In this document: positions 35,293-43,289 of the stretch, one piece after another
Numbering within the stretch: position 1 is the stretch's first letter
How the letters are laid out: the number at the start of each line of letters is the position of its first letter
From: Verrucomicrobiota bacterium
GTDB taxonomy: Bacteria > Verrucomicrobiota > Verrucomicrobiia > Opitutales > Opitutaceae
DNA length: 64,000 nucleotides
Direction of reading: 5' to 3'
NCBI GenBank assembly: GCA_023457715.1
Contig: JAEWKR010000021.1
Span: forward strand, 1 to 64,000
Program-made: the position numbers and the translations under genes
The notes under the pieces: generated by a model
The model's database searches: none
What the model was told of the DNA's origin: nothing
The model's input: only the letters and a program-made list of their open reading frames with translations

Positions 35293-35654
35293 CATGCGTA
35301 GTTTTACCGGATTGACACCGGAACTCCTGGGTAGTGTTACTACGCCAAAATCGTATCCGTATTGCGGATACCACGACCGAAACGCAGCCCGGTGTCATAA
35401 ACCGGCGCCCGAAAAGCGGCGGGGATCTGGATACACGGGCTGAGACCCGCATCCAAAAAGTTTGTTGCAAGGATCGGTCGAATCCAGACCGTCACGGCCT
35501 CCCGCCCGTTCCCACACCCATTTAGCGCTGCAGTCTGGTGTCCGGTTCCCACGCCTCTGGCGTCGGCACGGCCCCTGCTCCCCGCCGAGTGAGTGCGATG
35601 CGAGAGGTGAGTTGTCCATCAACTAACCTATCCGTCATCGGGTCCACATCCTCC

Positions 35655-35709
35655 CAGCGTCGTTGGCAACAGGTTCACCCCCTGTTGTAAAATTTTTGTA
35701 ACGACGCTG
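35655..35709 (+). promoter_or_regulatory. Nested inverted repeat upstream of the NusG/RfaH-like gene
   Basis: An outer perfect 10-base stem (CAGCGTCGTT with AACGACGCTG) encloses an inner perfect 7-base stem (CAACAGG with CCTGTTG). The inner hairpin is followed by TAAAATTTTTG, so it could act as a weak terminator or attenuator. It lies about 90 bases before the start of the antiterminator gene. Confidence 0.6.
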
Positions 35710-35723
35710 TCCACCCTCGTCAT

Positions 35724-35756
35724 GTCCGCTCGGTGCGGACCTCCGGAAATCGGAGG
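35724..35756 (+). promoter_or_regulatory. Two adjacent GC-rich hairpins
   Basis: GTCCGC pairs with GCGGAC, and directly after it CTCCG pairs with CGGAG around a GAAAT loop. The second arm, CGGAGG, resembles a Shine-Dalgarno sequence but lies 40 bases from the start codon. Confidence 0.45.
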
Positions 35757-35768
35757 ATGCACCGAAAT

Positions 35769-35779
35769 GGCGGCAGCTT
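35769..35779 (+). promoter_or_regulatory. ops-like element
   Basis: GGCGGCAGCTT differs by one base from the Escherichia coli ops consensus GGCGGTAGCNT that recruits RfaH. It lies in the leader just before the gene for the NusG/RfaH-like protein. Relevance in this phylum is unproven. Confidence 0.35.
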
Positions 35780-35795
35780 GTTCAAGTTCGTTCCC

Positions 35796-36296
35796 ATGAA
35801 TTGGTATTGCCTATATACGCGTCCAAAGAAGGAGGCACGCGTGGCGGAACACTGCCAATCAGTCCTGGGGCTCGACACGTACTTCCCCCGGGTGCGGGAG
35901 CAAAGGGTGATTCGACGCGTCAAGCGCATCGTGGAGGGACCGCTCTTTCCGCGCTATGTTTTCTGCCGGTTCGAAACGGCTCGTTCCTACCGCGCCGTGC
36001 GCTTCGCTCCCGATGTGCTCGATCTGGTCCACGCCGGGAAAAAGCCCGCCGTGGTGGACTGCCGGTTGATCGACGAACTGCAATCCTGGGCGGGAGACTC
36101 GCTCGACCTCGTCAATCTCCAGCCGGCGCTGCAGGCCGGTGAGACGGTGGAGATCACGACGGGCCCGATGCGGGGCCTGAAGGCGACCATCCTCCGCGCG
36201 GCCGACGACCGTGAGCGCGTGGCGATCCTCCTTTCGATGCTGCAATACGAGGCGCAGTTGCTGGTGAGCCGCTCCGACCTCCGCCGCGTCAGTTAG
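35796..36296 (+). CDS. NusG/RfaH-like transcription antiterminator
   Basis: A 166-residue NusG paralogue. The N-terminal NGN domain starts WYCLYTRPKKEARVAEH and includes VREQRVIRRVKRIVEGPLFPRYVFCRF. The C-terminal KOW domain starts near LQAGETVEITTGPMRGLKATIL. Such specialised paralogues (RfaH, UpxY, LoaP types) bind RNA polymerase and let it read through long polysaccharide operons. It is the first gene of a run of about 20 codirectional EPS genes. A structured leader precedes it, and a match to the RfaH ops element (GGCGGCAGCTT) is at 35769-35779. The ATG at 35796 is right at the homology start. Confidence 0.88.
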   Translation: MNWYCLYTRPKKEARVAEHCQSVLGLDTYFPRVREQRVIRRVKRIVEGPLFPRYVFCRFETARSYRAVRFAPDVLDLVHAGKKPAVVDCRLIDELQSWAGDSLDLVNLQPALQAGETVEITTGPMRGLKATILRAADDRERVAILLSMLQYEAQLLVSRSDLRRVS

Positions 36297-36368
36297 TCCG
36301 TTCGTCTCTCCCCGCCCCCCGTTCCCGGGTCCCGGCACTCCCTGTCGCTTCTCTTCCCTATTGTTCCC

Positions 36369-37103
36369 GTGTCTGACCATCCCCACACCACCTCCGCTTC
36401 CCCGCTCTGGAAGCGGGCGATCGACATCACCTGCTGCCTGATTGCGCTGCCGCTCCTCGCAGTGGTGGCCGGCATGATGACCATCATCATGTCCCTCTAC
36501 TCGCCGGGCCCCCTGTTGTTCCGCCAGGAACGCGTGGGTTACCGGGGGCGCCGGTTCCGCATCTTCAAGTTCCGGACGATGCATGTCTGCGCGGAGACCA
36601 CGTCCCACCAGAATCATTTTGCCGAGCTCGTCCGCTCGAAGGCGCCCATGCAGAAGATGGACGCCCGCGGCGACTCCCGGCTGATTCCGGGCGGCTGGCT
36701 GGTCCGGGCGACGGGGCTCGATGAGCTCCCGCAGATGATCAATGTCCTGCGCGGCGAGATGAGCGTCGTCGGTCCGCGGCCCTGCATTCCGTACGAATAC
36801 GAGCAGTACTCGTCCGCCCAGCGGGCGCGCTTCAATTCCGTGCCCGGCCTGACCGGGCTTTGGCAGGTCTCCGGCAAGAACCGGACGACGTTCGACGAGA
36901 TGATCCAGCTCGATATCGAGTACAGCACCCGCCGGACGTTCTGGGGTGATCTGCGCATCATCTTCATGACCCCGACCGCCCTGGTCATCCAGCTGCTCGA
37001 CACCCGTCGCAGCCGGCGCGCCTCCCCGGCGAATTCGCTCTCAGCCGCACCGGACCTCGGTGCGGAGGTTTCTCACGGCACCAGCATCATCACCAACTCC
37101 TAA
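36369..37103 (+). CDS. Initiating sugar-phosphate transferase (WcaJ/WbaP type)
   Basis: A 244-residue polyprenyl-phosphate sugar-phosphotransferase. It moves a sugar phosphate from a nucleotide sugar to undecaprenyl phosphate, the first step of the repeat unit. It has one N-terminal membrane segment (CCLIALPLLAVVAGMMTIIM). Family motifs follow: PGPLLFRQERVGYRGRRFRIFKFRTM split at residues 45-70, LDELPQMINVLRGEMSVVGPRP, and PGLTGLWQVSGKNRTTFDEM. It is the short form without the extra N-terminal membrane domain of full WbaP. Translation starts at a GTG. It follows the antiterminator gene by 72 bases. Confidence 0.92.
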   Translation: MSDHPHTTSASPLWKRAIDITCCLIALPLLAVVAGMMTIIMSLYSPGPLLFRQERVGYRGRRFRIFKFRTMHVCAETTSHQNHFAELVRSKAPMQKMDARGDSRLIPGGWLVRATGLDELPQMINVLRGEMSVVGPRPCIPYEYEQYSSAQRARFNSVPGLTGLWQVSGKNRTTFDEMIQLDIEYSTRRTFWGDLRIIFMTPTALVIQLLDTRRSRRASPANSLSAAPDLGAEVSHGTSIITNS

Positions 37104-37118
37104 TCAACGATCTCCTCC

Positions 37119-38303
37119 ATGAAGAAGCGCATCAATGTCGCCGTTATCGGCTGCGGTTATTGGGGTCCGAACCTCATCCGCAACTTCCGCTCGATTCCCG
37201 GCTGCAATCTCAAGCTCATGTGCGACTTGAACGCGCAGCGGATGGCCCAGCTCCAGGCCTTGTACCCCGGGGTCGAAGCCGAAACCGACTTCAAGAAAGT
37301 GGTGAAGAACCCGGAGATCGATGCGGTCGTCATCGCCACCTCGGTGCGGACCCACTACCCGATGGCCAAGGCCGCGCTCGAGGCCGGCAAGCATGCGCTC
37401 ATCGAGAAGCCGATGGCGGCGTCGACCGCTGAATGCGAAGAGCTGATCGCCATCGCCAAGCGCAAGGGCCTCATCCTCATGGTGGGCCACACGTTCCTGT
37501 ACTCCGCTCCCGTGCGGAAGATCAAGGAGATCGTCGACAACCGCGACATCGGCGACCTGCGCTACATCTCCGCGCGCCGTCTCAATCTCGGCCTATTCCA
37601 GAAGGACATCAACGTGGCCTGGGACCTCGCGCCCCATGACATCTCGATCATCCTCCACATCATGCAGGAGCTGCCCTACAGCGTGAACTGCCGCGGCGGC
37701 GCGCACGTGACGGCGGGCATCGAGGACGTGACTTCGATGACCCTGCATTTCAGCAAGGAACGCTCGGCCATCATCCACAGCAGCTGGCACGATCCGCGCA
37801 AGGTGCGCGAGATGACGATCGTCGGCAGCAAACGGATGATCGTGTACGACGACATTGCGCAGCAGGAGAAGATCAAGATTCACGATGTCCGGGTCGAACG
37901 TCCGCCGCACTACAACACCTTCGCGGAGTTCCACTACGCCTATCACTACGGCGACGTCTACAGTCCTTTTATTAAACAGGACGAGCCATTGAAAACGGAA
38001 TGCAATCACTTCATTGAGTGCATCACCGAGGGTCTCGTACCCTTGACCAACGGTCATGCCGGCCTGGAGGTCGTGCGCATTCTAGAGGCAGCCAGTGAAT
38101 CACTGAAGCAGAATGGCGCCCCCATCGACTTCGGACCTCGTGCGGACGGCAGCTTATCGCAAGCCCCTTTCAGTTCGAGAACCGAGGCCCCTGCCAAGGC
38201 CGCTCGCGCGGCCGGTGGCACGAGCATCCCCTTCCCCACCCGCCGGGGCGCCACCACCGCGCCGTTCGCGAAGGGCGGCGCCCGCGCCGCGGCCGGCAAA
38301 TAA
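37119..38303 (+). CDS. Gfo/Idh/MocA-type dehydrogenase (WlbA-like)
   Basis: A 394-residue NAD-dependent sugar oxidoreductase. The Rossmann motif VIGCGYWGPNLIRNFR is at the N-terminus and the catalytic motif HALIEKPMA is near 90. The layout matches the WlbA group, which oxidises carbon 3 of UDP-N-acetylglucosaminuronate. An acyltransferase and an aminotransferase follow immediately, the same set that makes diacetamido-uronic acids. The last 45 residues are an unusual low-complexity tail (Ala/Arg/Gly) not needed for the fold. Confidence 0.85.
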   Translation: MKKRINVAVIGCGYWGPNLIRNFRSIPGCNLKLMCDLNAQRMAQLQALYPGVEAETDFKKVVKNPEIDAVVIATSVRTHYPMAKAALEAGKHALIEKPMAASTAECEELIAIAKRKGLILMVGHTFLYSAPVRKIKEIVDNRDIGDLRYISARRLNLGLFQKDINVAWDLAPHDISIILHIMQELPYSVNCRGGAHVTAGIEDVTSMTLHFSKERSAIIHSSWHDPRKVREMTIVGSKRMIVYDDIAQQEKIKIHDVRVERPPHYNTFAEFHYAYHYGDVYSPFIKQDEPLKTECNHFIECITEGLVPLTNGHAGLEVVRILEAASESLKQNGAPIDFGPRADGSLSQAPFSSRTEAPAKAARAAGGTSIPFPTRRGATTAPFAKGGARAAAGK

Positions 38304-38316
38304 CCGGGTCTCTGCA

Positions 38317-38808
38317 ATGTCCCATCCGGCCCAGCCCAACCAGCAGATCGCCGCGAACGTCAAACTTGGCGAACGCGTGAAGATCTTCGGGTTCACCAAT
38401 CTGTACGGCTGCGAGATTGGTGACGACTCGAAGGTCGGCACCTTTGTCGAGATTCAGAAGGGCGCCAGGATCGGCGCCCGCTGCAAGATCTCCAGCCACT
38501 CCTTCATCTGCGAAGGAGTGACGCTCGAGGACGAAGTGTTCATCGGCCACGGGGTCATGTTCACCAACGACCTCCTTCCCCGCGCCACGACGAATGGCGC
38601 CCTGCAGACGGAAGCCGACTGGACCTGCGTCCCCACTCTCGTGAAACGCGGTGCCTCCATCGGATCCAACGCCACGCTGCTTTGCGGCATCACCATCGGC
38701 GAAGGTGCCATGATCGGCGCCGGCGCCGTCGTCACCAAAGACGTTCCCGACGGCGCCGTTGTCGTGGGGAACCCCGCCCGTCCCCTTGCCACCCGTATTC
38801 ATGAATAA
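38317..38808 (+). CDS. Left-handed beta-helix N-acetyltransferase (WlbB-like)
   Basis: A 163-residue acetyltransferase built of hexapeptide repeats (IGDDSKVGTFVEIQKGARIGARC and later GASIGSNATLLCGITIG are both of the repeat type). The ligand-side motif SHSFICEGVTLEDEVFIGH and the late VGNPARPLA match WlbB/WbpD, which acetylate the 3-amino group of a UDP-amino-uronate. It lies 13 bases after the dehydrogenase. Its stop overlaps the aminotransferase start by 8 bases, which suggests translational coupling. Confidence 0.87.
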   Translation: MSHPAQPNQQIAANVKLGERVKIFGFTNLYGCEIGDDSKVGTFVEIQKGARIGARCKISSHSFICEGVTLEDEVFIGHGVMFTNDLLPRATTNGALQTEADWTCVPTLVKRGASIGSNATLLCGITIGEGAMIGAGAVVTKDVPDGAVVVGNPARPLATRIHE

Positions 38809-39940
38809 GACCCAAGTCCCCTTCCTCAATCTCCGCGCGCAGCACGATCCGATCCGCGCCGAACTCATCGCCGCCTTCGAGCAGGTGCTGGACTCCAGTG
38901 CCTTCGCCGGTGGCCCGCTCGTCGCGAAGTTCGAGGAGGAGTTTGCCGCCTTCTGCCGCGCCCGCTACTCCGTGGGCCTCGGCAACGGCACCGATGCGCT
39001 GTGGTTCGCGCTGCTCGCCCTGGGCGTCGGCCCGGGCGACGAGGTGATCACCGTGCCCGCGACCTTCATGGCCACCGCGGAGGCGATCAGCTTCTGCGGC
39101 GCGAAGCCGGTGTTCGTCGATATCGACGAGACGACGTACACGATGGATCCTGCGCAGATCGAACAGGCCATCACGCCGCGCACCAAGGCCATCGTGCCGG
39201 TGCATCTCTACGGTCAGATGGCCGACATGGATCCGATCATGGAGGTCGCGCATCGGCGCAAGCTCGCGGTCGTCGAGGATGCGTGCCAGGCTCACGGCGC
39301 CGAGTACAAGGGTCGCCGCGCCGGCACCATCGGCCACGCGGGCTGCTTCAGCTTTTATCCCGGCAAGAACCTGGGCGCGCTCGGGGAAGCCGGCGGGGTC
39401 GTCACCAACGACCGCGCCCTGGCGGAGAAGATCAAGGTCCTGCGCGACCACGGTCAGGAAACCAAGTACCACCACTCTGTCGTGGGCTGGAACGGCCGCA
39501 TGGACGGGATCCAGGCCGCCGCGCTCTCCATCAAGCTCCGCCGGCTCGAGGCGGGCAACGCCGCGCGCCGCGCCCACGCGAAGCATTACGACCAGCTGCT
39601 CGCCAACCTCCCCGGCGTGTCCACGCCGCAGGTCGCGCCGCAGAACGTGCCGGTCTATCACATCTATCCGGTGCGGGTGCAGGCCCGCGACCAGGTGCTC
39701 GGCTTGCTGAACCAGCGCGGAATCGGCTGCGGCATCCACTACCCGAAGCCCGTGCACCTGCAGAAGGCGTATGCGCATCTCGGCTACGGGCCCGGCTCCT
39801 TCCCGGTGTCGGAACGCTGCGCCAACGAGGTGCTCTCGCTGCCCATGTTCCCCGAACTCACGCCCGACCAGGTCGAACTGGCGGCCAGCGAGCTCAAGGC
39901 GATCCTCGCCGCGCGCGTTCCCGCGCTGGCGACGGCCTAA
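38801..39940 (+). CDS. DegT/DnrJ/EryC1-type aminotransferase (WlbC-like)
   Basis: A 379-residue PLP-dependent sugar aminotransferase. PLP-binding signatures are VGLGNGTDALWFALLALG, VVEDACQAHGAEYKG and FSFYPGKNLGALGEAG, with the Schiff-base Lys at 189. With the preceding two genes it completes a WlbABC-type set for a 3-acetamido sugar. The start overlaps the acetyltransferase stop. The gene before FemAB ends 6 bases ahead of that start, in keeping with a tight operon. Confidence 0.92.
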   Translation: MNKTQVPFLNLRAQHDPIRAELIAAFEQVLDSSAFAGGPLVAKFEEEFAAFCRARYSVGLGNGTDALWFALLALGVGPGDEVITVPATFMATAEAISFCGAKPVFVDIDETTYTMDPAQIEQAITPRTKAIVPVHLYGQMADMDPIMEVAHRRKLAVVEDACQAHGAEYKGRRAGTIGHAGCFSFYPGKNLGALGEAGGVVTNDRALAEKIKVLRDHGQETKYHHSVVGWNGRMDGIQAAALSIKLRRLEAGNAARRAHAKHYDQLLANLPGVSTPQVAPQNVPVYHIYPVRVQARDQVLGLLNQRGIGCGIHYPKPVHLQKAYAHLGYGPGSFPVSERCANEVLSLPMFPELTPDQVELAASELKAILAARVPALATA

Positions 39941-39946
39941 GGATTG

Positions 39947-41014
39947 ATGCGCGCCACCACCGTTGCCCCCCGCAGGGACGCACGCGCCGTGCCTTCGGTG
40001 GTGGATCCCCGTCAGGTGCCGGACTGGGATCAGCAGGTCGCCCGGCTGGGCGGCGGCGTATTCCACAGCGCCGGCTGGGCGCGCACGCTGGCGCAAACCT
40101 ACGGGTACGCGCCGCAGTATCATGTTCTCCAGCGGCGAGAGCTGTCGGCGGTGCTGCCCGTTTTCGAGGTGAGCAGCTGGCTGACGGGCCGTCGCGGGAT
40201 CGCCCTGCCGTTCACCGACGCCTGCGACCCGCTGGCGGACGAACCCGCGGACGTCCCCGCCCTGTTCGAACGCGCCTGCGAAACCGGACGGCGCCGCGGG
40301 TGGCGCACCCTCGAGGTCCGGGGAGCCAGGGGCCGCCTGGCGCCCGCCCCGGCGTCGGTGACCTTTCACACTCACCTCCTCGACCTTCGCCGCTCCGAGG
40401 CCGAACTGTTTGCGCGCCTGGAGGCTTCCAATCGCCGGGCGATTCGCCGGGCGCAGTCCGCGGGCGTGGTCGTCGAGTTCTCGAACGACCGCGCGGCGCT
40501 CGACGCCTTTTACCGCCTGCTTTGCCGCACCCGTCGGAAACACGGAGTCCCGCCCCAGCCGCACCGTTTCTTTGTCGCGCTCCACACCGAACTGCTGAAC
40601 CGCAAACAGGGCTGCATAGCCCTCGCCCGCCTCGGCGACAGGATTGTCGCCGGCGCGGTGTATCTGCATTTCCAGCAGTCCGCCGTGTACAAGTTCGGCG
40701 CCTCCGACGAAGCCTTTCTGCCCTGCCGCGCCAACAACCTGGTGATGTGGGAGGCAATCCGCGCCCACGCCCGGCAGGGATTCGACACTCTCGATTTGGG
40801 ACGCTCCTCCAGCACGAACCACGGGCTGCGCGCCTTCAAGCGCAGCTTCGGGGCCGACGAACGCATCCTCGAATACGTCAAGTACGACCTGCGCCGCGGT
40901 GCCTTCACCACGGATCAGGATCGCTCCTCGGGGTGGCACAGCCACCTCTTCCGCCACCTGCCCATCGTCGTCTCGCGCGCCATTGGCGCCGCGCTGTACA
41001 AGCACATCGCCTGA
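39947..41014 (+). CDS. FemAB-like GNAT-fold acyltransferase
   Basis: A 355-residue soluble protein with two GNAT-like halves, as in FemAB/BioF2-like acetyltransferases. Motifs include VFHSAGWARTLAQTYGY, LDLRRSEAELFARLEASNRRAIRRA, and IVAGAVYLHFQQSAVYKFGASDEAF ending GLRAFKRSFGA; I cite the parts separately. Proteins of this kind are frequent in exosortase-associated EPS loci, with unknown acceptor. I chose the ATG at 39947; a TTG lies three bases earlier. Confidence 0.8.
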   Translation: MRATTVAPRRDARAVPSVVDPRQVPDWDQQVARLGGGVFHSAGWARTLAQTYGYAPQYHVLQRRELSAVLPVFEVSSWLTGRRGIALPFTDACDPLADEPADVPALFERACETGRRRGWRTLEVRGARGRLAPAPASVTFHTHLLDLRRSEAELFARLEASNRRAIRRAQSAGVVVEFSNDRAALDAFYRLLCRTRRKHGVPPQPHRFFVALHTELLNRKQGCIALARLGDRIVAGAVYLHFQQSAVYKFGASDEAFLPCRANNLVMWEAIRAHARQGFDTLDLGRSSSTNHGLRAFKRSFGADERILEYVKYDLRRGAFTTDQDRSSGWHSHLFRHLPIVVSRAIGAALYKHIA

Positions 41015-41037
41015 CCGGCCACCCGGCCCCACCCTTC

Positions 41038-43275
41038 ATGGCTTCCGTTCCCGCCCCCGCACCCGCCCTTTCCATCGGTCTGGGGGATATCTATTACGTC
41101 ATCTTCCGCCACAAGTGGAAGATCATCCTCCTCACCCTGGCCGGCCTGGTCGCCGCCGGCGTCGTCTACAAGTTAAAAAGGCCCACGTACCAGTCGGACG
41201 CGAAGATCTTCATCCGGTACGTCCTTTCGGAAAAGCAGCCGATTTCCGCGCTCGGGCCGGATGCCAACGCCAAATCGCCCGACCAGCGGGGCGAAACCAT
41301 CCTTAATTCCGAGCTGGAAATCCTGACCAGCGCCGACCTGTGCAAGCAGGTCGCGGAGGCTTTCGGCCCGGCGAAGATCATGGAGGCGTACGGCGGGGGC
41401 AACGATGCCGGCGCTGCCGCCGGGATCATCCGCCGCAACCTGACCGCCGCGATCCCCTACCGCAGCAGTGTCATCCACGTGGTGTACACGCACCCCAGCG
41501 CCTCGGTCGCCCAACCCGTGCTGCAGGAGCTGATCGACCAGTACATGAAGAACCACCGCCGCGTCCACCAGTCGGCGGGCATCATCGGCGATTTCCTCAC
41601 CCAGGAAACCGACCAGCGCCGGGCACGGCTGGCACAGACGGAGGACGAACTGCGCAAGCTCGCGAACAAGGCCGGCGTGGTCTCGACGGTGGAGGAGGAA
41701 AAGCGCGGCTACGCCACGCAGATCACCCTGCTCCGCCAGCAGCTCTTCGAAGCGCAGTCGGCGCTCGAGGAGCGCAACGCCGCCCTGCAGGTCCTCACCA
41801 ACCGGACGCCCGTCGAACCGACCGCGGAAACCGAGCAGCCGCCGCAGGAGAAGCCGGCGATGCCGCCCCCGGAAACGATCGAGGAGATCCGCAGCCTCGC
41901 GTCCCAGCTCGAACACCTGCAGAAGGCTGAGGCCCAATTTCTGGTCCAATACACCGCCGAGAGTCCCCGCGTGCGCGAAGTGCGCGAGAAGATCACGGAA
42001 CTCACCGCCGCGAAAAAGAAGATTGAGGCGGAATACCCGGCCCTGACCGCGGTTAGCGCGTCCGCGAATGTCGCCCCCGGCGGTCCGGCAGTCGACTACG
42101 CGGAGGCGAACGCCAGCATCGCGGCGCTCCAGGCCAAGATCAAGGTGTTGAACACCCAGCTCGAGCGCGTTGTCGCCGATGCGAACCGGATGTCCGAAAT
42201 GGAAGTCGCGATCTCGGAGCTCCGCCGGCGCAAGGAAATGGAAGAGGCGAACTATCGCCACTTCGCCGAGAGCCTCGACCGTTCGCGCGTCGACGAGGCC
42301 CTGGGCAACGGACGGGTTTCGAACATCATTCCCATCCAGGCACCCACGCTCAGTGCCGTGGACTCGTCGAAGACCACCAAGACCATCGCGTTCGTGGCGG
42401 CCTCCGGTTTGCTGCTTTCGCTGGCATGGGCCTTCGCGATCGAATTCTACCTCGACCGCTCGGTGAAGCGTGCCCGGGACCTCGAACGTGCCGTCGATAT
42501 TCCCCTCTTCATTTCGATGCCGCGGGTCAAAGCCCTCTTGCAGGCCAAAAAAGCGGGCAAGCAGGACTCCGCCAAAACGCTGCCCGCTCCGGCCGACGAC
42601 GGAAGCGTCGCCCCGACGCTGGTGCCAGCCGACGGCGGCGCGAGCGAAGTCCTGCGGGTGTACCACGAGACCCTGCGCGACCGGATGATCGGCTATTTCG
42701 AAAACAAGGGACTCACGCACAAGCCCAAGCTCATCGCCGTCACCAGCGTCGGACGAGCAGCCGGCGTCACGACCACGGCCGCGGGACTCTCGCAGAGCCT
42801 GTCGGACAGCGGTGAAGGCAACGTGCTGCTGATCGACATGACGGCCGGCCAGGGTTCCGCGCAGCGGTTCCAACGCGGCAAGGCGGTCTCGGACCTCGAC
42901 GATCTGTTCGACGCGCGCGATGAAGCGCACGTCGAGGAGAACCTGTACGTCGTGACGACCGACTCGAACAGCGACCGGCTTTCCCGCAATCTGCCCCAGC
43001 GGTTCTCGAAGCTCGTGCCGAAGCTGAAGGCGAGCGACTTCGACTACATCATCTTCGACATGCCGCCCGTCAGCCAGATCAGCATCACTCCCCGGCTGGC
43101 CGGATTCATGGACATGGTGCTTCTCGTCGTCGAAGCGGAAAAGACCGACCGCGATCTCGTGCAGCGCGCCACCGCCCTGCTGGCCGAATCGAAGGCCCAC
43201 GTGGGCGCCGTCCTCAACAAGACCCGGACCTACGGGCCGGTCCAACCCCACCAGGAGTTTCTCTGCGGCGTCTGA
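41038..43275 (+). CDS. Wzc-like chain-length and tyrosine-kinase-fold protein (degenerate ATPase)
   Basis: A 745-residue inner-membrane protein of the Wzc type. Residues 15-50 hold the first membrane span (IILLTLAGLVAAGVVYKL) of a chain-length-determinant domain. A long periplasmic coiled coil extends to about 430, and a second span (TIAFVAASGLLLSLAWAF) is near 445-465. The cytoplasmic part from about 565 is a BY-kinase fold. Its Walker A loop reads SVGRAAGVTTTA, so the usual GKST lysine is replaced by Val577. Walker A' (DYIIFDMPPVSQ) is kept, and the C-terminal tyrosine cluster is absent. It should therefore control chain length and export without, or with a weak, kinase activity. Confidence 0.88.
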   Translation: MASVPAPAPALSIGLGDIYYVIFRHKWKIILLTLAGLVAAGVVYKLKRPTYQSDAKIFIRYVLSEKQPISALGPDANAKSPDQRGETILNSELEILTSADLCKQVAEAFGPAKIMEAYGGGNDAGAAAGIIRRNLTAAIPYRSSVIHVVYTHPSASVAQPVLQELIDQYMKNHRRVHQSAGIIGDFLTQETDQRRARLAQTEDELRKLANKAGVVSTVEEEKRGYATQITLLRQQLFEAQSALEERNAALQVLTNRTPVEPTAETEQPPQEKPAMPPPETIEEIRSLASQLEHLQKAEAQFLVQYTAESPRVREVREKITELTAAKKKIEAEYPALTAVSASANVAPGGPAVDYAEANASIAALQAKIKVLNTQLERVVADANRMSEMEVAISELRRRKEMEEANYRHFAESLDRSRVDEALGNGRVSNIIPIQAPTLSAVDSSKTTKTIAFVAASGLLLSLAWAFAIEFYLDRSVKRARDLERAVDIPLFISMPRVKALLQAKKAGKQDSAKTLPAPADDGSVAPTLVPADGGASEVLRVYHETLRDRMIGYFENKGLTHKPKLIAVTSVGRAAGVTTTAAGLSQSLSDSGEGNVLLIDMTAGQGSAQRFQRGKAVSDLDDLFDARDEAHVEENLYVVTTDSNSDRLSRNLPQRFSKLVPKLKASDFDYIIFDMPPVSQISITPRLAGFMDMVLLVVEAEKTDRDLVQRATALLAESKAHVGAVLNKTRTYGPVQPHQEFLCGV

Positions 43276-43289
43276 CGCCCGCTACCCCT

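Larger units (their letters stand above)
35243..35795. other. Structured leader region of the EPS operon
   Basis: A 553-base stretch without a supportable gene. It contains a series of inverted repeats: 35270-35292, a GGAT/ATCC with CGGG/CCCG hairpin near 35427-35455, a nested pair at 35655-35709, and two GC hairpins at 35724-35756. The density of hairpins just before an antiterminator gene suggests a regulatory leader RNA. Confidence 0.55.

Noticed and set aside
35395..35622. Possible tRNA-like or other RNA gene in the EPS leader
   Set aside because: A GGTCGAATCC word resembles a T-loop, but no acceptor or anticodon stems could be drawn on either strand.
35655..35690. Possible sigma-54 promoter (TTGGCAACAGG)
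   Set aside because: The -12 GC element is absent, and the bases are better explained by the nested inverted repeat.
39001..41037. Upstream extension of the Wzc-like frame across the aminotransferase and FemAB genes
   Set aside because: It is an open shadow frame without homology. The real start is the ATG at 41038.
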